DNA of 64,000 bases from positions 5,146,001-5,210,000 of the forward strand of contig CM072337.1 of NCBI GenBank assembly GCA_036874045.1. Direction: 5' to 3'. A program made the position numbers and the translations under genes. This stretch comes from Cymodocea nodosa (Eukaryota > Streptophyta > Magnoliopsida > Alismatales > Cymodoceaceae). Positions 9,932 to 20,677 of this stretch are shown piece by piece (the first letter of the stretch is position 1; every line of letters begins with the position of its first letter). The notes under the pieces are model-generated. The model was not told the DNA's origin. It did not search any database and was given only the letters and a program-made list of their open reading frames with translations.

Positions 9932-12132
9932 TTAATCTCTATTCCTAAGTTCATCTACTTCCTTCTAGAGTTTTTCTAATTGAAGTTCTAATTGATTAAT
10001 TCTTTCTATAACTCCTGTAATGCCTCCAGAAGGTATAGCTATCTCTGCAGCTACAAAATTTCTGTATTCTTTCACTGAAATGGTTCTTGATCTAATCTTT
10101 TTTGATGTCCATTTCGTGAAATCAATACAGTCCACCATCAGCAATGGAATCAAATCTCCATAAAACAATTTTTTCTTTACTACTTTCAGCTTGGAGATAA
10201 AAACTGCAGACCAATTTATTTGAACCCTGTTCACAACTGCATATGTGGCCCATTTGACAAATTGACTTAATACTATGTCATGGCCCTATCGTTGATAGAC
10301 ATTTTTAATCAGAATGTTAGCTACCATGCATGTTTTACCACTTAAATGCTTCAATTTGTTTAATAAAGGCACACCAAGATTGATAGCTAAACAATCTTTG
10401 ATTTCCTATTCAGTCCACTCGACGGTAGTTGTGTCTTCCAAAATTTTTAGTCCTTCATTCTTCAATCCAAAAATGTTGTGGAGAAGCTCTGGTGTTATTT
10501 GTACATCAGCTTCCTCCACGTTGGAAATTAATCCTCTTTCTCCTTCTCTTAAATTTGCATTAAAACAAGGCACTAAATTCTCATATACTGCATGCCCTCT
10601 TTCTTGAGAAATGAATTACAGTAGACCATGGAATTCAAATAAATCTTTGTTTCTTGCATTCCATCCCAATTTACTGGTCTACTATAAATAATGTTGTAAC
10701 CCCTTATTTCTTGGTATTTGGTATAAGCTTCTTGACTACAAAAATGTACTTCATTCAAAATTGTTGTTTCAGTCGGGTCAGGAGGGTGACTTTGTTGTTC
10801 CAAAAGGGTTTGCTCTTGCTCTTCATCTTCTATAGGCTGCATTTAAACATTTTCTACAGATTCCTGAATTTCTATTTCTATTTGTGGTGGTGAGCCAGCA
10901 GAACTCTCCACTCTGTCTTGAATTCTCTTCATAAATTGCTAAAGAGTTTCTTGTTCTTTAGTGGAATCAATGAAATTATTTTTGTCCAAATGGCTTCTTT
11001 CAGCCTCTTCATTTTTTGCTCTTTCTTATACCTCCTGACTAGCAATTTATTCTGTTACTATTCTTTCTGATTCTGTAACAGATTGGGATGGAGTCACAGG
11101 CAATTCAGTTTCTACCCTAATTTCTGTTCTTTCTCGTACAGGCTGCAAACTAATTTCAGCTTGATTTTCTTCTTTTCTTTGCTCCTGCTACTGCAACTCC
11201 TCCTGCTCCTCCTCAGAATCAGATAGCAGGTTAATAAAAATTTTCTCCACAAGCTTTGTAAAAATTGGTACTTCAAATTTAATTTCTTCATATTCAAGCA
11301 CTTTTTCTTTTCCTTTCTTTTTTTTGATTAGTTGTGCCTGTTCTTCCTCTTCATCTTCTGAAATTAACTCTACAAAAGTAAGCTCTGTAGGCCTTCAAGC
11401 CACAGGTACTGGCTCTTCCTATTTAACTTTTTTTATAACTGTTGGTCTCGAAGGACCAGCCTCTCTTGTAGCACTTGATTTAGTTGTTGTCTGATACTGT
11501 TCAACTTTTATTTTGTATTGGGCCCTTATCCTTTCTTCGACCCTTTTTTTCTTAATGGCATCATATAAAATATGTGCTTTAGCCGTAGCTATCTCTTGAG
11601 TATCACCTTGGTCTCTTGTTGTCTTGACCAAGCTAGCAAATTCTGTCTCTTCTTCTTCAATTCTCGGCCAAGCAAATGCAACTTGTGGCAATGGCTTTGT
11701 TGGCTGAACTAGAGGTCCTGACTGTTGTTCCTCAAGAATAGGTTTTTTAGCAGTTAGTTCCTCCTGTTCTCTTGCTCATTGCTGCTCCCATATTGCCCAT
11801 CTTGCATGACTAGCAATGCGTTTCTTAAACCACAATCTGGTTTTACGTTGAATTAACTCTAGGGCTACTTCATTGTTTGGCTGGATCTTTCTTTCTTTAC
11901 TTACTGCAATTTCAGTTGCCACTCTAATTTGTGTATCCATTATTTAAGGTATTTGTATTTCTAACTCAACCAAAACTTTCCTCAAGTTGAAGAGTTCTGA
12001 TTCTACCTTTTGTAGCTCTTTCTCTCTTGTTGTATTCCAGATCTTTTGCCGCATGTGCCATTCTTCAGATTCCTTCAGAAACTGTGCGGTGTCCACTGCA
12101 TCTTCCCAGAATTCAGGCGTCATCTTCCTCAT
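9932..12132 (-). pseudogene. Element A ORF2, plant retroelement protein of unknown function
   Basis: The family start MRKMTPEFW is at 12132 and the end ELRNRD-stop at 9932. In order: an N-terminal helical segment (REKELQKVES), a basic segment (ALELIQRKTRLWFKK), an acidic Glu/Pro/Gln-rich linker, and a C-terminal globular part (LNEVHFCSQEAYTKYQEIRG, PVNWDGMQ, LLNRLKHLN, KLFYGDLIPLLMVD). The C-terminal part recalls, from memory, the domain annotated as putative plant transposon protein (Transposase_32) in Athila-like elements. The copy is broken by several stops (for example CCT-TAA-ATA near 11944) and frameshifts (near 10640). The colinear ORFs are 46671-48871 and 57652-59883. Confidence 0.6.
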
Positions 12133-12704
12133 CGTGGAGTTACACAACAGAATCGCTCTAATTTCTACTTTTCTAGATTCTAAATGATTTGCCAGATAAT
12201 GCCCCCAAAACCCTAGGTTTTAGTTTAAATAAGTCCTAAGTTTAGGCGGGTAATCGGGTCATTTCTCAAACCAACTATTACTATTTTATCCATGGTCTTA
12301 GCTACAGTACTGTGTTGAGTTACAGTTAACTCAACAGAATAAGCTCGTTGACTAACTCAAGACTCAATGGAGTAAGCTCATTGAGTTAAGCGTAACTCAA
12401 CGGACTCCCCGTACAAGCAAATATAATAATAAAAATATTACCGATAATAGTTTTTCTATTTTTTTTACCGGTTTAACTGATACGATGTTTTGGTCAGACC
12501 TAAATATTTTTTTCCGGTTGAACCGATACTATGTTTCGGTAAAACCAACATTTTTTTCTGAAAATTAATATACATATTTTTTATGTTCCGGTCATACCGA
12601 TGGATCTAGTCAATTGAACCGCAATGATTTTTATATTATATATATATATATATATTTTAATGTTTTTTCTTTTTTTTTATATAAACATAAAAACTGATTT
12701 TCTA
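12133..12704 (-). promoter_or_regulatory. pol/ORF2 spacer of element A: palindromes and AT microsatellite
   Basis: The spacer holds GTTGAGTTA/TAACTCAAC inverted repeats at 12310-12403, a second set of motifs of the form GGTTGAACCGATA / TTTCGGTAAAACC at about 12465-12610, and a TA microsatellite near 12636-12656. B (46145-46670) and D (59884-60571) are similar. No coding frame is visible. Confidence 0.45.
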
Positions 12705-15700
12705 CTAAGTAAAGCTCGAGTAGTCCTCTACTTTGACTTCCTCCATAATTCCAAAGGAGCTTTTTGGTGTTTTCAGAATAGGTCTAAGTCTTTGTCCATT
12801 TACTTTAAATATATTCTGATTTTTAGGATTTTCAATTTCAATAGCTCCATAAGGATAAATATTTCGAACTATGTAAGGTCCTGCCCATCTAGATCTTAGT
12901 TTTCCTGGATGGTTATGGAGTCTAGCCATATAAAGATATACTTCTTGTCCTATTTCAAAGCTTTTTAGAATAATTTTTCTATCATGCTAGAATTTAATTT
13001 TCTCTTTTTCTCTTACAGTCTTCGAATAAGTTTCATTTCTAAATTCTTCTAATTCAATTAATTGCATTTTTCTATTTTCAGCAGCTTGATTTAAATTAGT
13101 GTTCAGAGTTTTTAATGCCCAATAAGCTTTATGTTCTATTTTAGCAGGTAAATGACAACTTTTTCCATATACTAGCCTAAAAGGTGACATACCTAAGCTC
13201 GTTTTATAAGTAGTTCTATAAGCCCAAAGTGCATCTATCAATCTATTAGCCCAATCTGTTTTAGTAGGATTTACTACTTTTTCTAAGATTAACTTAATTT
13301 GTTTGTTTGCACTTTCTACTTGTCCACTTGTTTACGAAAGATATGATGTTGAAATCTTGTGGTTTACTCCATATTTCTTCATTAAGGCTTCAAAACTTCT
13401 ATTACAGAAATGAGTTCCTCTATCACTGATAATAGCTTTAGGTATTCCAAATCTGGCAAATATATTTGTTCTTATAAATTGTATTACCAATTTGTTATCA
13501 TTAATTTTTGTAGGAATAGCTTCTATCCATTTACATACATAATCCACCCCCAACAATATGTAATTAAATTGATTATACATAGGAAATGGACCCATAAAAT
13601 CTATTCCCCACACATCAAAGATTTCAACCTCAACAATAGGATTAAGAGACATCATATTCCTCTTTGATATTCTTCCTATTTGTTGACATCTTAAAAAAAT
13701 TAAGCAATATTTATGAGCATCTTTGAATAGTGTTGGCCAATAAAATCCACATTGCAGAATTTTTGCAGCAGTTTTCCCTGAACCAAAATGCCCTCCACAA
13801 GCTTGGTCATGACAAAAAGACAATATGCTCGGATATTCAGTTTTTGGAACACACCTTAAAACCAGATCAAGACATTTCTTAAATAAGTATGGGTCTTCCC
13901 AATAGTAATATTTTACTCTTGAGAAAAACAATTTCTTATCCTGTTTATTCCAATCCTTAGGTGTTAGACCGGTAACTAAGTAATTAACTATGTCTGCATA
14001 CCAAGGTATTGTGTTAATAGTCATTAATTGTTCATCAGGAAAATTATCCTTAATTTCAATATTTGATTTTTCTATTTGTAATCTTGATAAATGATCTGCT
14101 ACTACATTCTCACAACCTTTTTTATCTTTAATTTCTAGATGAAATTCTTGTAATAATAATATCCATCGGATCAATCTAGGTTTAATTTCTTTTTTCTTTA
14201 TTAGATGTTTTAGAGCTGAATGATCCGTGTATACTATTACTTTAGCTCCAATTAGATATGATCTAAACTTTTCTAAGGCAAACACAACAACTAATAATTC
14301 TTTTTCAGTAGTTGTGTAATTAACTTGAGCATCATTTAAGGTTTTGCTTGCATAATGAATCACTCTAGGAGATTTTTCAATTTTCTGTCCTAACACTGCT
14401 CCTACAACAAAATCAAAAGCATCGCACATTAATTCAAATGGATAGTTTCAATCAGGTGCTTGAATTATAGGAGTTGAAATTAAGCTAGTCTTAAGTCTGA
14501 AAAATGCTTCCTTACAATTTTTATCAAAGTTAAATGGGACATCTTTTAATAAATTAGTTAAAGGTCTAGCTATTTTGCTAAAGTCTTTAATAAATCTTCG
14601 ATAAAAACTAGCATGTCCTAAAAATGATCTAATATCTTTTACTTATTTAGGTTCTGGTAGATTAGGAATTACTTCTATTTTAGCTTTATCTACTTCCAAC
14701 CCTTTCTTAGAAACAACAAGCCCTAAGACTATTCCTTGTTTAACCATGAAGTGACATTTTTCCCAATTTAAAACTAGATTTTTCTCCACACAACATTTTA
14801 ATATTAGGTCTAAATTTTTTAAACAAACTTCATATGAGTTGCCATATACAGTAAAATCATCCATAAATATTTCTAAAAACTCTTTAGTCCTTCCAGTAAA
14901 TATGCCCTGCATATACCTTTGAAAAGTAGCTGGCGCATTGCATAATCCGAATGGCATTCTCTTAAAAGCATAAGTTCCATTAGGACAGGTAAAAGTTGTT
15001 TTCTCTTAATTTTCTAATGCTACTGGAATTTGATTATACCCTGAATACCCGTCTAGGAAACAAAAATATTGTTGCCCTACTAATCTTTCCAGCATTTGAT
15101 CTATAAAAGGTAAGGGAAAATGATCTTTCTTAGTCACAGCATTCAGCTTTCTATAGTCTATACATACTCTCCAACCTGATTGAATTCTAGTAGGTATCAA
15201 GTCTTGACTTTCATTCCTAATAACTATTAATCTTGATTTCTTGGGAACTACATGGATTGGACTAACCCACAAGCTATCATAAATCGGATAAATTATGTCA
15301 TTATCTAACCATTTAACTATTTTCTTCCTGACTACTTCTTTAAGGTTTGGATTTAATCTCCTCTCAGGAATTCTAACAAGTTTAGCATTCTCTTCTAAAT
15401 ATATGTGGTGACAGCATAAAGTTGAACTTAACCCTTCTATATCAATCATAGTCCATCCTATTTCTTCTTTATAACTTTTTACAACATCTTTTAATTTAGC
15501 TATTTGATCCTCTTTTAAATCTGAAGCAATAATGATTAGACAGGTTCGTTTATCTTCCAGAAATATATAGGTTAATTCAGGAGGTAAAGGTTTTAATTCT
15601 AAATGCTGCCCATCAGAAGCTAGAGCTCCTAATTGAACATCATCATTTTCTAAATTAATTTTTTCCAGATCTCCTTCTATATTTATGCTTTCACTTTCCT

Positions 15701-17348
15701 CTAAAGTTTTAGAATTGATTTGCCTATTTAATTCTTCTTGAATCACATCATCTAACATATCTCCTTCATCCTCTAAAAAGTCTATGGTATGTAAGGACAT
15801 TTCTAACTTCTCAAACTTTTCTGGTTTGAAAATATTTAATTGAGTATCCTCATTACCATATGCTAACTTCATTACTCCAGTTTTACAATTTATAACAGCC
15901 CCTGATGTTGCTAAAAATGGTCTTCCCAAAATTAAAGATGTATCACTATTTTTATGCTTAATTTGTTGGGAATCCAAAATTACAATATCAATAGGATATA
16001 TAAAGTTTTTGATTTTAATTAAGACATCCTCTATTTTTCCTCTAGGGTATCTTATACTTCTATCAGCTAATTGAATAACCGTACTAGTAGGAGTTAAGCA
16101 TTCTAATCCTAAGGATGCAAATATATCACTTGGCATAACATTTATACCTGCACCTATGTCTATTAAGGTTCTTTTTAGAATGGTATTTCCTATGATGCAT
16201 GATATAATAGGGATTCCAGGATCAGATAACTTTTTAGGAATTTGTGGCAGAAATAGGGAACTACTTTGCTCAACTAAAAAGACATTTCTAAAAACTTTTC
16301 GCTCTCTTTTCTTAGTACACCAATCCTTCAAAAATTTAGCACAAGGTGGTATTTTCTGCAATAGATCTAACAAAGGAATGTTAACTTGTACTTTTTCAAA
16401 AATTTCTCTAATTTTTTCTTGTTTTTCAGGTATTGTTTGTTGTAATCTTTCAGGATAGGGTGCTAAAGATTTTGATTTCAAAGATTCTTTTTCTTTCGGT
16501 TGATTTGTTTGATCATTTTTAGCTTCATTAGCAAATTCAGATTGTTCTTGAGTGATTTATAGATTTTCAGCTATTACATTTTCATTATCATTTTGATTTT
16601 TACTCTTATCCACCTTCATATTATTTTCATGTTGAGTTCTTGGTGGTATATCAGTTCTAGATCTTAATGTTACACATACATCTTCCAAATTTTCGTTACT
16701 CTCATAATGTTTTTGTATATCATTTTCGTGATTATGATCTTTAATTATTTTTAGTTTTAAAGTGCATTCTTTAAATTCTCTTGCATTAATATTTTCTATT
16801 TGCTGTATATTTTGCAAATTATGTAGGTTTATAACATTATAATTTTCATTGTCCTATTGTATAACTTATATTTTCATTGTATATTCGTCCAATGCTTTTA
16901 ATTTTCTTTCCAGATCATCTAATTTCATTGCATTCAATTTTTGATCAATTTTCATTATGGTTTTTTCAGTTTCGAAAATTATATCCATTTTAGGTTCTGA
17001 ATATGCTTCCTTATAGTTTAATTGGTTGATTTCTTGTTACTGACACATAAAGTATTCTAGTTTGTCTAGATTTTGCTCTATACTACGCTCCAGTCTGTCA
17101 TACCTATCCCAAACTTCAGTGTCTTTTAATATATTACACATTCTATACTGACCATCAGTTGAGTAAACTATAGGATTCTCATACTCGGCTCTATTATATT
17201 GAGGATAATTCATTTGTTGTTCATGGGATCTAACCATCTACAAACATCTCAATTTCAAATAGTTAGAATTGTCGTGTCCTTCAGAATTGCAGAATTCACA
17301 TATGCTAATTATAGTTTTCAGAAATCTTTGAGCATAAGCATATGCCAT
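12705..17348 (-). pseudogene. Element A pol: zinc knuckle, protease, RT, RNase H, integrase
   Basis: One frame of 1,548 codons from ATG 17348 to TAG 12705, with in-frame stops but no frameshift. In order: a CCHC-like knuckle at residues 17-30 (last Cys is Tyr here; intact in B), a Lys/Glu/Asn-rich linker, protease with DIGAG near residue 397, RT with WRVCIDYRKLN and FMDD near 828-831, RNase H ([19 protein letters not shown]), integrase with a [15 protein letters not shown] zinc region (one zinc Cys is Phe), [11 protein letters not shown] and ISDRGTHF, and a C-terminal GKLRSRWAGPY / FKVNGQRL block. These features place it in the Athila group. The TAA at 15006-15008 inside RT is shared with B and D. 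There is no capsid domain upstream; that lies at 7642-8831. Confidence 0.85.
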
Positions 17349-17444
17349 ATTCTCAATTACAGAAGAAAACACACAACACTTTGGCTATTAAAACAAAACA
17401 GCTCTAGCAGTTGCTTATATTAATTCAATTCAATTCAATTCAAT

Positions 17445-17462
17445 TCCCCATCAACGGTGCCA
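17445..17462 (-). other. Primer binding site of element A (tRNA-Asp-like)
   Basis: Minus strand TGGCACCGTTGATGGGGA matches TGGCGCCGTTGCCGGGGA, the complement of a plant tRNA-Asp 3' end, at 15 of 18 positions. It lies 7 bp inside the LTR end and is followed by about five GAATT repeats, as in element B. Confidence 0.75.
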
Positions 17463-17469
17463 TAAAACT

Positions 17470-19664
17470 TGTTTGTGTTTTCCTAGCACTACACTAGAAA
17501 AACTTGGATTTGTTATTTCTGTTTTTACTTAGTTATTTTATCTTTATGCCTATTCTCTCTTTTAGAAGTAAACAAACAACCTTTAATACAATTTAGATAT
17601 TAATTCCAAGTTGTACTTTAACTGCAAGTGCACAGTGTCTATTGTATTAGTGTGCAAGTACAGGTCGATCCCATAGGGAATTGCTGAAGAACTTGATAAT
17701 TGTTCGTTTGTTAACAATCAAATTTATATATTCAATAAGCTCTTTGTTGAATTACAGTTAACTCAACGAACAAAGTTCGTTGAGTTATGGCTAACTCAAC
17801 GGACTAACCTCGTGGACTTAAGTTAACTCCACGAGCTTGTCTTTTCTTTTTAATACTGCTATTTACAGAGGAATTCGGCCAACCTTTGGGCGATTCCACA
17901 GATTGTAAATAACATCAATTAAGCTCTTTAAATGTTAGTTAACATTGGATTTATTATTAAGCAATACTAACATTTAGATAATTTAAACAGTAACCATTAA
18001 AATCTTTAAGTCTTTAGAACGAACCAATTTTAGTAAATTGTAAAACTAAAATAAACATAAAACAATCATAACACTAACAAAGATAACATTAATCACGATA
18101 CAACACAAACAATACAACACTCAAATACAACATACAAACATAGATAAATTGTTTTTGGTATTTTTGTTTTAATATGAACATGGAAATGGGCGAAAGGTGA
18201 AATGTAAAGTAATCTCACTCGACAATAAATACTTTCGACACTACTTGCAACGCGATTACACTAATGAAAATTAAACCACTTACAATTCTATCTCCTCTCC
18301 CTCTAGAATTGCGAGTCCAGAATTGCAAGATAATCTCCTCTTCAACATACAAGCATCAACCCAAGGCTAAAAGCTTTATGATCTCCTGAAATATGAGTCG
18401 GCGCTTGGTGAAAATGGCTTCCCTTCCCGCGACGCGATCAGTCCTCATAGTGGTTGTCAGGCACTGTGTTTGGCTCGGAATCGACCCGACATCTAGAAAG
18501 TATCCTCATAGACCTCCGATGGTTGGTGATTGTGGTGGTGGTAACGATGGTTGGTGTGATACTTTGGAGAATCACCGATATTGTCTGCAGAAAGCTCGGT
18601 GCTCCTTCTCTGTATACACTGGTCGTCCATCTATCACTCCCTTTTCTTCTTTTTCTTCTTTTCTTTTATATTTCTTTAGTATTAACTACTTTTGCTTGAA
18701 TGGTCGGTTGGATTTCCTTCATTCATATCAACGACGATGCTTTCTTCTCCTTGCGTGATACGTGCAGTCGTGGTTTTTCTTCCAACTGTCCTGTTTCTGC
18801 AACCGCTACAGTGGCATATTAGAAAATAAATAGTTCATGGAGTTATAGATAACTCAATGGACTTTCTTCGTTGATTTAACTATAAAACATGTTCATAAAT
18901 TTAACTATCTGATGCTCAGGTGCATTTCGAATATTTATAAACTTAACTATCTGATGCTCAGATGCATTTCAGATAGTTACAAATAACTCACCGATATATA
19001 ACTTAAGTAAATCTACCAGATCTCGACACGTGTCAACAATAGTTTAATCATAAAATAACATTTCGGAGAGTTACAAAGCTAACTATCCGATGCTCAAATG
19101 CATTTCGGATAGTTAGAGATAACTCACCGAAAATCCACTTAAGTCACTTTCCTAGAACATGACACATGTCCTTAGCTATTTTATAAATAAAAAGAGATTT
19201 CGGAGAGTTACACATATAACTGTTTGATGCCCAGCTACAATTTCGGATAGTTATAGATAACTCATCGAAAGTTCACTTAAGTCATGCATTATGGTTTCGA
19301 CACGTGTACTTCAAGAAATAATAAAATATTCTTTCAAAACATAACTGTTCGACAATTTAAACATAACTATCCAACATGTTCGGTCTATTAAACATAACTA
19401 TCTGAAATATGGTCGGTATGTTAAACATAATTGTCCGAAATATTAGAAAATTCGGATACTTAAGAATTTCATAGTCTACAACTTACCGACAGTTTAGAAA
19501 TGTACTAAATTAACATTAATTCCCCAAAATTAAGTAGATTCTTCAATTAAAGCATATAATAGTGCAATTATAACATAATGGCTTAATTCTCATATGATAA
19601 GCTAAATATTATGCAATTAGCTATCATTTAACTATTAATAATATGCACTTTTTCATTCTAAACA
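17470..19664 (-). repeat. Element A 5' LTR, about 2.2 kb
   Basis: It begins on the minus strand with TGTTTAGAATG at 19664 and ends with AACACAAACA at 17470, next to the PBS. It matches the element A 3' LTR and both element B LTRs. Palindrome clusters lie at 17745-17830 (GTTGAGTTA type) and about 18850-19460 (TTCGGATAGTTA type, with CACGTG and ACTTAAGT). Long open frames at 18393-18758 run antisense to the element and are not supported as genes. Confidence 0.85.
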
Positions 19665-19995
19665 AATTTACGTGGTTCCCCAACACGGATACATCCACGG
19701 GTGATCAATTTATCGTGATTCCTTGTTGTATGGTTGTTGGTATAAAGAAGAGGGAGAACATAATCAAGGGAACAAAATCAAGGCATCCTTTGATTTTGTT
19801 CTCCCTCTTCTTTGTACCAATAACCATATAGCAAGGAATCACGATAGATTAATCACCCATGGATGTACCTATGTTGGGGAACCACATAAATTTGTTGTTC
19901 TTTGAATTCTCCACTCGCAAACCTCTCTTCCACGTAGATCTCTTCTCCACATCATGCCTAGATGCTCCATGTTTGTTTGATCTTTCCGCACAACA
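19661..19995 (+). repeat. Element F 5' LTR: truncated and folded into an inverted repeat
   Basis: Only the last 200 bp or so of the LTR are present in normal orientation (about 19787-19995). Directly upstream, 19661-19769 is an inverted copy of part of it, pairing with 19787-19896 across a 17-bp spacer at roughly 90% identity by eye. The LTR 5' half seen at 24682-24840 is missing. The left end of the hairpin overlaps the last bases (AACA) of element A's LTR. Confidence 0.75.
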
Positions 19996-19997
19996 AC

Positions 19998-20010
19998 TGG
20001 TATCAGAGCC
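19998..20010 (+). other. Primer binding site of element F (initiator tRNA-Met)
   Basis: TGGTATCAGAGCC lies 2 bp after the LTR end. It is the standard copia primer site, complementary to the 3' end of initiator tRNA-Met. Confidence 0.85.
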
Positions 20011-20090
20011 AGGTTGGACATCTCCATGTTTGCATCTGAAGTTTCGAAGAGTTTCATCAAGGTTCAAGCCATTTCCGCAAGGGATCTCTC

Positions 20091-20314
20091 CATTGTTGTA
20101 ACTGTCGTCGTCACTAGCGCTAGTCTGCACACTCCGATGCCAAGTCGTGCGCCTTCCTCATCCGTGCTCCGTTGCGTCTCAAATTTTGAGGACATGTAGA
20201 TATCCCCCATTGCCGCAACTGCCGTCATTGTTAACGTTAGTCTTCACACTCTAACGCCAAGTCGTGCACCTTCCTCGTCCATGCTCCGTTGCATTTCAAA
20301 TTTTGAGGACGTGT
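20091..20314 (+). repeat. Tandem duplication in element F leader, 117-bp period
   Basis: 20091-20197 and 20208-20314 are imperfect direct copies; both contain GCCAAGTCGTGC and end with CAAATTTTGAGGAC. The copies differ at roughly one base in eight by eye. They lie between the PBS and gag. Confidence 0.7.
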
Positions 20315-20677
20315 AGTAAGCTTCCTGAAATTCCTTCCTTTAAAATTTCGTGGTCAGAAGTTTCGTATTCAGAGAGATACAATAGGAGGCATCTGGCTAG
20401 GGCATAGTAGTTTTCTAGAAGAGTGACTCTTTGATTGTCGGATTTTGGGCATTTTGTGATTGTGGTTTTGTGCTTGGTTTGTGCGAGTATTTGCTACTGT
20501 TTTGTGATAAGTAGTGTGCTTGGCTTGTGGCTGATTGCATTTCGTTGAAATTAGTAGTTTCAATAGCATATTGTTGTTGAGATATTGCTTGCTATTGTGT
20601 ACCTTGCTACAGAATTGTGTTTGTTGAAATCACATTGTATCTCGTGTGTATTGCTGGTTGTTTGTTGTTTTGAAAAT

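Larger units (their letters stand above)
3215..19664 (-). mobile_element. Element A: Athila-like Ty3/gypsy retrotransposon with displaced gag and F-box gene
   Basis: Read on the minus strand from 19664: 5' LTR (19664-17470), tRNA-Asp-like PBS, zinc knuckle plus PR-RT-RNaseH-INT (17348-12705), ORF2 (12132-9932), leader, gag (8831-7642), F-box gene (7458-6322), 3' UTR, PPT (4592-4581) and a 3' LTR that stops at about 3215, lacking its last 0.85 kb or so. The order pol-ORF2-gag-F-box is repeated in elements B and D, so it is a family trait. Its pol frame has no frameshift, only in-frame stops. The right end coincides with the hairpin 5' end of element F. No target duplication can be tested because the left end is missing. 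Confidence 0.85.

Noticed and set aside
19998..20010. Possible tRNA gene
   Set aside because: The tRNA-like string is a primer binding site next to an LTR end; there is no cloverleaf.
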